From assembly GCA_025354065.1 (NCBI GenBank), contig JANXNM010000785.1, forward strand, positions 1 through 20,502: a stretch of DNA of 20,502 bases, read 5' to 3'. Shown piece by piece: positions 15,798-20,502 of the stretch (its first letter is position 1; each line of letters starts with the position of its first letter). This stretch comes from Synechococcales cyanobacterium 340R_concoct_173_sub. GTDB taxonomy: Bacteria > Cyanobacteriota > Cyanobacteriia > Leptolyngbyales > Leptolyngbyaceae. The translations under genes and the position numbers were made by a program. Below the pieces are notes generated by a model that saw only the letters and a list, made by a program, of their open reading frames with translations, was not told where the DNA came from and did no database searches.

Positions 15798-16913
15798 CTA
15801 TTCTGCCAATGCCCCCATCTCTGAAAGTTCCACTATCAAGGCAGCGACTAACTTTTGATTTTCAGCCACAGTCCGCACGGCAACGCGAAAGAACCGATCG
15901 CCTAATTCGGGAAAACTCATACAATCTCGGATATAAATTCGATGATTTCGCAGTAGCCGGGTTTGCAATTCCATCACCGAATAGTTCAATCGGATCAGTA
16001 AAAAGTTGACAGCACCTTTGTAAATTTGTAACCCCTCGATCGATCGCAATCCATTCACAAATAACGGTTTTGCCTCCGCCAACCAAGCATAGGTCTTCGC
16101 TTGAAATACCTGATCTTGCAGCACCACTTCACCCACCTTCGCCGCCAACGTATTCACCGACCAAGGATCGCGCCACTGCTGCCATCGGGTCAATCGATCG
16201 GGATGAGCAATCGCATAACCCAGTCGCAGTCCCGGAATTGCATAAAACTTAGTCAACGATCGCACCACAACAAGCTGCGGATAATCCTGGATCCAAGGAA
16301 TGACACTTTGAGACTGCGATTCCGGCAAAAAATCCATAAAGGCTTCGTCTACCACCACCAAGCTGTATTGAGGATTCTCTAAGATTTCCGATCGCAAGGT
16401 TTCAGCCGTCGCCCATTGCCCGGTGGGATTATGGGGATTATTAATTAAGATGCCATTGTTTTGCTTCAATGCCGTGGGTGCACTTAAGCGTGGTGGCAAT
16501 CCGGCGGTTGGTAATAAGCTCTGACTAAAATCTGTAAGTGGGACGCGGGTGACGCGGGCACCAAAGGCGGCAAGGGCGCGATCGTAATCGGCAAATCCCG
16601 GTACTAGTAAATAGGTCTTCTTTAGTTCGGCGAGTTCTCGACAAGCCCAAGTGAGCAATTCAGCCGCGCCATTTCCAGGCAAAATCCAATGGGGATCAAG
16701 GTCATGGTGGGCTGCGATCGCTCCTGTTAATGCTGAATAATTTGGATCCGGGTAGGCCGTCAGCGCGTCGATAGATTGGGTTAAAACGTCGATCGCGCTG
16801 TCCGGTATGCCCAAAGGATTGATACTGGCGGAAAAATCAAGCAACGCATTTGGGGAACAGTCGGCAATTTCCGCTGCCCAGCTTAAATCCCCCCCATGCG
16901 TCGGTCGTTTCAA
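15798..16913 (-). CDS. cobD: Threonine-phosphate decarboxylase (CobD-type PLP enzyme)
   Basis: A 371-residue fold-type I PLP enzyme related to histidinol-phosphate aminotransferase. CobD makes (R)-1-amino-2-propanol phosphate for the nucleotide loop of cobamides. The N-terminus RPTHGGDL...LLDFSASINPLG is specific to the CobD/CobC group. NNPHNPTG (158-165) and Asp189 in VVVDEAFMDF contact PLP. Lys222 in SLTKFYAIPGLRLGY is the Schiff-base lysine and Arg230 is near the substrate carboxylate. Start: TTG at 16913, because an upstream ATG is out of frame and family members begin close to this point. Other cobalamin genes are not in the window. The alternative, a HisC-like aminotransferase, is less likely given the N-terminus. 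Confidence 0.87.
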   Translation of the reverse strand: MKRPTHGGDLSWAAEIADCSPNALLDFSASINPLGIPDSAIDVLTQSIDALTAYPDPNYSALTGAIAAHHDLDPHWILPGNGAAELLTWACRELAELKKTYLLVPGFADYDRALAAFGARVTRVPLTDFSQSLLPTAGLPPRLSAPTALKQNNGILINNPHNPTGQWATAETLRSEILENPQYSLVVVDEAFMDFLPESQSQSVIPWIQDYPQLVVVRSLTKFYAIPGLRLGYAIAHPDRLTRWQQWRDPWSVNTLAAKVGEVVLQDQVFQAKTYAWLAEAKPLFVNGLRSIEGLQIYKGAVNFLLIRLNYSVMELQTRLLRNHRIYIRDCMSFPELGDRFFRVAVRTVAENQKLVAALIVELSEMGALAE

Positions 16914-16993
16914 AGTCGTTTCTCGGTATGAATTTGGATGGGTCCATGTGAGCTAAACAGCAGCATAGGGCAGCTCTTTGTTGTCAGAAAAGC

Positions 16994-17278
16994 TTATGCC
17001 TTGTTGGGCGAAACTTTATCTTTAAAGGCTTTCCCTGCCGAGAAGGCTGGAACCGTGGTTTCAGGAATCACCATTTTTTCATTGGTTTTAGGATTGCGTC
17101 CTTCCCGAGCCATGCGTACCCGAGGCTCGAAGGAACCAAAGCCTACGAGGGTTACTTTGTTATCGCTCGAAACGGCTTCCATGATGGTTTCAATAGTGGC
17201 TGAGATGATGGCATCTGCTTCTTTTTTGGTGATGTTGGACTTGTCTGCCACTGCATCGACTAGTTCGCCTTTATTCAT
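16994..17278 (-). CDS. HU-family nucleoid DNA-binding protein
   Basis: A 94-residue histone-like protein, the normal HU length. It starts MNKGELVDAVADKSNITKKE, followed by the dimerisation helix ADAIISATIETIMEAV. The beta-arm signature is GFGSFEPRVRMAREGRNPKTNEKMVIPETTVPAFSAGKAFKDKV, including the RNPKT turn and the Pro that intercalates DNA. HU binds and bends DNA without strong sequence preference and compacts the nucleoid. AGGAG stands 8 nt before the ATG, a strong SD suited to an abundant protein. It is followed by cobD on the same strand with 80 bp between; no clear terminator was seen there. Very secure. Confidence 0.97.
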   Translation of the reverse strand: MNKGELVDAVADKSNITKKEADAIISATIETIMEAVSSDNKVTLVGFGSFEPRVRMAREGRNPKTNEKMVIPETTVPAFSAGKAFKDKVSPNKA

Positions 17279-17456
17279 GAGTTGTCTCCTGAGATGACAC
17301 GGTAAGAATCAGAAGCCCCAATTCTATGTCTATTTTTTCCAAACGGAACGCTGAGACACTGATTTTATATAGATTTCTTTGCAAATTTCACCTAAACGAT
17401 CGACTGGTTTCACATTTCCAACTCATTATCTAACTCACTGGTTGTGATTCTCGCAG

Positions 17457-17484
17457 TCATATTTTGGTCATATTGGGTCATATT
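17457..17484. repeat. Three TCATATT repeats at helical spacing
   Basis: TCATATT occurs at 17457, 17468 and 17478, spaced 11 and 10 bp, in the hslO/HU gap. It could be a binding-site array or AT-rich drift; no known box matches. Confidence 0.5.
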
Positions 17485-17512
17485 TAGCAAATTCATGGGA
17501 AATTCTGCCAAA

Positions 17513-18418
17513 TTATGAGGCCAGAGAACCCGATCGGATCTGGGCCAATATTTCCCGGAGTTCAAGCGGGTCAACGTAATAAGTCTCATTACAAAAATGA
17601 CAGGTTGCCTCCGCTGTCTCCTGTTGAGAAATCATATCGGCTAAATCTGACTCTCCCAACAATGGAATCGCTGCCGTTACCCGATCGCGAGTACAAGGAC
17701 AATAGAAACGCACAGGCTGCACCTCTGGAAAAATATTGAGGCCCAAATCGCCTAGTAATTCCTCAAAAATAATGGGTAAGGTTTTTCCCGATCGGAGCAA
17801 GGTGGAAAACGACTGCAATCCTGAAATTCGCGATTCCAACAAACTGACCAAGGCTTCATCAATAGACGCTTTTGGCATGATCTGAATCAACAATCCGCCA
17901 GCCGCTTCCACTGATTTCTTCTCCACAAATACACCCAGCATCAACGCAGAAGGCGTTTGTTCTGAGGTGGCGAGGTAATAGGTCAAATCTTCACCAATTT
18001 CGCCGGAAATCAGTTCGGTGGTACTAGAGTGAGGCTGACCATAGCCGATGTCCCGAATTACGTTTAGGTAGCCGAGATTTCCGATCGCACCGCCCACATC
18101 CAGCTTGCCTTCCAGATTCAGCGGTAGTTCTATAGTGGGATCATCCACATAGCCCCGCACAGTTCCATTTAGCCCCGCATCCACATACAGCCCTTTCATC
18201 GGTCCATTGCCCTTCACCCTCAACGTCACCCGAGCTTGAGGCTGTTTCATACTAGACGCAAGCAACAATGCCCCGGCCATACTGCGTCCGAGGGCTGCTG
18301 TTGCCACATAGGAAAGGCCGTGGCGCTCCCTGGCTTCCTGGGTAAGCTGAGTTGTAATCACACCCACCGCCCGAATTCCGTTGTCCGCTGCCGTGGCGCG
18401 AATAAGCTGGTCTGCCAT
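17513..18418 (-). CDS. hslO: Redox-regulated chaperone Hsp33
   Basis: A 301-residue holdase chaperone that is switched on by oxidation. The N-terminal domain begins MADQLIRATAADNGIRAVGV and carries the RERHGLSYVATAALGR and GNLGYLNVIRDIG stretches of the family. The C-terminal zinc site is complete: CPC (Cys240, Cys242) and CHFC (Cys273, Cys276). In Hsp33 these cysteines release zinc and form disulfides under heat plus oxidant, exposing the client-binding surface. In a photosynthetic cell this would respond to reactive oxygen. Length is standard. No strong SD is present (AAGAAC near the ATG). It diverges from the SRPBCC-like gene. Confidence 0.96.
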   Translation of the reverse strand: MADQLIRATAADNGIRAVGVITTQLTQEARERHGLSYVATAALGRSMAGALLLASSMKQPQARVTLRVKGNGPMKGLYVDAGLNGTVRGYVDDPTIELPLNLEGKLDVGGAIGNLGYLNVIRDIGYGQPHSSTTELISGEIGEDLTYYLATSEQTPSALMLGVFVEKKSVEAAGGLLIQIMPKASIDEALVSLLESRISGLQSFSTLLRSGKTLPIIFEELLGDLGLNIFPEVQPVRFYCPCTRDRVTAAIPLLGESDLADMISQQETAEATCHFCNETYYVDPLELREILAQIRSGSLAS

Positions 18419-18491
18419 AGTTGTTCTTTACCGTTCTTTACACATCTGGTTACATTTTACGGCGGCATTTGTCATACAAGCGATTATTTCT

Positions 18492-18505
18492 GTAAAACTC
18501 GGTAC
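18492..18505. promoter_or_regulatory. NtcA-like palindrome GTAN8TAC
   Basis: GTA-AAACTCGG-TAC is an exact match to the NtcA core. The -10-like TAGAAT at 18515-18520 is only 9 nt away, not the usual 20-24 nt for activation, so a functional site is doubtful; repression is possible. Several chance matches are expected in 20 kb. Confidence 0.25.
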
Positions 18506-18577
18506 ACTTTTTTATAGAATGGGATCATCGACTAGAGGTTTCAGTTCATCTTAAAATTCACCAATTAGGAAAACTTC

Positions 18578-18970
18578 ATGCTGGGAACCTTTCAACATAG
18601 CCACCTCCGAATTGAAGTTGATGCAGAATGCGATCGTTTGAAAGCCTGCCTTACAGATCCAAAGTTATTAAAAAAATGGCTAACCTTTCAGCGGTTTCCC
18701 GCAGATCTGCCTGAGACCTTGGCTGTGGGCAATCAGTTTTTGAGTTTGGCGGGCGGGGCCGTTCCGGTGAGCCATGAAGTGGAGCTATTAGAGGGCAACC
18801 GGATCCGGTTTACGTTAAGTCAGGGGATTGATGGGTTTCATGAATGGGCTTGGGGGGACGGTTGGGTTCAGTCTCGGATTGAAGGCGTTTCTTGGCTGCC
18901 AATTAATGTCGGGCAGAGTCTAAGTTTGCTCTGTCTGAAACATTTTTTAAGCCAACCGATCGAAGCTTAG
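18578..18970 (+). CDS. SRPBCC/START-like small protein
   Basis: A 130-residue protein. It shows a first strand HLRIEVDAECDRLKACLTDPKLLKKWL, as in SRPBCC domains where a strand is followed by a helix and the DP..L..W signature, then alternating strands (VSHEVELLEGNRIRFTLSQG) with HEWAWGDGWVQSRIEGV near the centre, and a C-terminal helix (QSLSLLCLKHFLSQ). This fits a small lipid- or ligand-binding START/Bet v1 fold, but no ligand can be named. It is soluble, with no signal peptide. AGGA lies 7 nt before the ATG. Monocistronic by position. The family call is a pattern judgement. Confidence 0.55.
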   Translation: MLGTFQHSHLRIEVDAECDRLKACLTDPKLLKKWLTFQRFPADLPETLAVGNQFLSLAGGAVPVSHEVELLEGNRIRFTLSQGIDGFHEWAWGDGWVQSRIEGVSWLPINVGQSLSLLCLKHFLSQPIEA

Positions 18971-19038
18971 GATGGAGCTAGTACAAAAGATCATTGCTTC
19001 TAAGCAGAGGCAACAGTTTGTCTATCAACTTTAACTTC

Positions 19039-19995
19039 TTACAAGAGGGGTGGATGATCACAGAGCCATTGGTTTAGATCGTTAAGTGATGAAAAATCCA
19101 GAATGGCTTCTGATAAATCTTCAAGCTGAGTACTCGAAAGCTGTACTACACGAGATTGGATCGCCTGGTCTAACACTCCGATTCGACGGTTAAGTAATCG
19201 TAGTGCAATTGCCAGTGCTTTTTCTTTCGCTCCAATTTGAAGTCCGCGCTTTTCACCGCGCTTTTCACCAATTTGTTCACCGCGCTCTTGGGTTGCGGCT
19301 TCCCAGTCGAGGAAGATTTGAGGATAGGCCATTTTTGTTGCCCCAGGGTTTTCAAAAAGGGATGGATTCGTTTCTATGGTAACAATTTTCCAAGCACAAA
19401 GCATTCGTAACAGCGGGTCACGGCGAGGATCATCAGTAGAGAAGGAAAGAACTTCTTGAATCGCTTGTGTCTGAGTTGCATGACGGGCTAATAATCTTAG
19501 CCAAAGGGTATCAGGGTTAATGGGCAACTTTTTGAGCGAGACCATAACGGTTCAGATAATTGAGTTTGGGAAGTGGTAAATTCCTTGGGGAGATCTATTT
19601 TCTTGGATCACCGCACATTTTTTCCGAACGGATGCAGACAAAGAATTCGCTAAAATCCAAAGTCTTGGATAATCGTTGCTGACAAGTTTACGATCGTCCC
19701 GATTTGCCGATCGGAGAATATCTTCCCGCAGCCACAAAAGCTTGGCTAGACAAGTTGCGACTTCATCCTCAGACGGTGAACCGCTATACACTTCCAAAAC
19801 ACTGGGTGTTGAGATGACTTGTTTAAGTAATCCACTGACTTTAGGTTTCGATACAGTGGATGCAGTTGGTAAAAAGAGAAGATCGATAAACTTTGATTCC
19901 CCAGGCACTTCAAACGATCGTTCTACGGTGCCATAGGGAATGAGAAGATCCGCGAGGAACTCTTTTGAAAAGGCATCAAACGGATTTTGAGTCAT
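19039..19995 (-). pseudogene. Conserved cyanobacterial accessory protein split by an in-frame TGA
   Basis: Two adjacent open stretches, 19552-19995 (147 residues) and 19039-19545 (168 residues), lie in the same frame, separated only by TGA (19552-19554) and two sense codons. Joined, they give about 318 residues that read like one cyanobacterial protein family as I remember it: an N-terminal FDAFSKEFLADLLIPYGTVE region, then GIYHFPNSII-stop-TVMVSLKKLPINPDT, LWLRLLARHATQTQAI and DPRRDPLLRMLCAWK. Relatives, from memory, have Arg where the stop is, so CGA to TGA is likely. The C-terminal part carries a GEKR tetrapeptide repeat as seen in Rpn/DUF4351-like proteins; a nuclease relation is possible but unproven. 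It starts 14 bp after pheT ends. Either a recent pseudogene or two expressed halves. Confidence 0.65.
19245..19292 (-). repeat. 12-bp coding repeat (GEKR)
   Basis: CGCGCTTTTCAC occurs twice in tandem (19245-19256, 19257-19268), followed by two diverged units, CAATTTGTTCAC and CGCGCTCTTGGG. It encodes the GERG/GEQI/GEKR/GEKR run of the split gene. It is a coding microsatellite, not a CRISPR. Confidence 0.7.
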
Positions 19996-20009
19996 GGCAG
20001 GGATTCTAT

Positions 20010-20502
20010 TTAACTGCGCAACTCTACTTGGAACCGATCGACCAATACATCCCGAATTTCTTGCTGAATTGGGTCCACATCGCTATCCGTCAAAGTCCGA
20101 TCGATCGTCCGGTAGACCATGCGGAATGCGAGACTGCGTTTGCCCTCTGGAACACCTTTCCCTTTATATTCATCAAACAGTTCAACGGAATCGAGTAGTT
20201 TTCCACCCGCTCTTCGCATGGCTCGCTCTAGTTCAGCCACGGAGGTGGTGGTTTTGACGAAGAAGGCAAGATCCCGATCGCTGGCGGGATAGGTTGAGAA
20301 CGGCGCATAAATCGGTACCATCCCACCATCGGCATCAAAGTGCTTATAAATCAGATCTAGATCAAACTCAAAGGTGACAACGCCGTCTGGCAATCCGCGA
20401 TCTTGCGCAAACTGTGGATGCAATTGGCCCAAGGTGCCCAGTCGTTCGCCTTTGAGCCAAAGTGATGCGGTGCGTCCGGGATGAAGCTTGGTGGTGTCGC
20501 GA
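20010..20502 (-). CDS. pheT: Phenylalanyl-tRNA synthetase beta subunit, C-terminal part (partial)
   Basis: The last 163 codons of pheT; the gene continues past the window edge (first whole codon at 20501). The end of the catalytic-like B-domains is seen in KLHPGRTASLWLKGERLGTLGQLHP. The C-terminal ferredoxin-like anticodon-binding (FDX-ACB) domain covers the last 90-95 residues: FSTYPASDRDLAFFV, the LLDSVELFDEYKGKGVPEGK turn, SLAFRMVYR and RTLTDSDVDPIQQEI. PheT with PheS charges tRNA-Phe in the cytosol. The C-terminus is intact. An ATG-like start inside this stretch is irrelevant because the frame stays open to the edge. Confidence 0.95.
   Translation of the reverse strand, partial: RDTTKLHPGRTASLWLKGERLGTLGQLHPQFAQDRGLPDGVVTFEFDLDLIYKHFDADGGMVPIYAPFSTYPASDRDLAFFVKTTTSVAELERAMRRAGGKLLDSVELFDEYKGKGVPEGKRSLAFRMVYRTIDRTLTDSDVDPIQQEIRDVLVDRFQVELRS

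Noticed and set aside
16938..17297. 119-codon plus-strand frame across the HU gene
   Set aside because: Covers the HU gene in antisense; HU is certain and has a strong SD.
17513..18418. Selenocysteine or recoding thought for the TGA codons in this part of the window
   Set aside because: hslO is uninterrupted, and the only internal TGA (19552) replaces a probable Arg with no stem-loop seen after it, so simple nonsense mutation is preferred.
19245..19292. Short direct repeats that could suggest a CRISPR array
   Set aside because: Units are 12 bp, contiguous without spacers, and encode the GEKR repeat in frame.

Overview
The window is chromosomal DNA from a cyanobacterium. The sulfolipid genes sqdB and sqdX, a Ycf66-family protein, the MCE/ABC lipid-transport pair and a cobalamin-pathway PLP enzyme all point that way. 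The HIP1 palindrome GCGATCGC occurs seven times (about 0.3 expected for random sequence of even composition), and the CGATCG core occurs dozens of times. A filamentous, non-heterocystous lineage is possible but is only an inference. Nearly everything is ordinary housekeeping sequence. No rRNA, tRNA, CRISPR array, transposase or prophage was seen.

Left part (1-4605): three rightward genes (SAM methyltransferase, HAD hydrolase, unknown protein) converge on a leftward two-gene operon, yvcK-tsaE, whose reading frames overlap by 4 bp. Next (4805-8389) come rightward genes: an MlaF-type ABC ATPase and an MlaD-type MCE protein forming a lipid importer without its permease, a short J-domain protein, and a small conserved cyanobacterial protein. 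A triple 8-mer array in front of that last gene matches the cyanobacterial PHO box.

Middle (8512-12931, leftward): gnd with its own terminator, then sqdB, a small two-helix membrane protein and sqdX. The last three form the sulfoquinovosyl-diacylglycerol branch: SqdB makes UDP-sulfoquinovose and SqdX transfers it to diacylglycerol. A Ycf66-family gene (rightward, strong terminator) is followed by leftward genes: a degenerate pyridine-nucleotide oxidoreductase, a broken HicA-like toxin, cobD, an HU protein and hslO (Hsp33).

Right end: a rightward SRPBCC-like gene, then leftward pheT (its 5' part lies outside the window) followed by an accessory gene split by one in-frame TGA.

No clearly new multi-gene system is visible. 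The points most worth a second look are the PHO-box array, two genes each broken by a single nonsense codon, a 16S-tail-like sequence in a 3' region, an exact 19-bp intergenic repeat, short tandem repeats lying at stop codons, and several start sites decided by Shine-Dalgarno placement.
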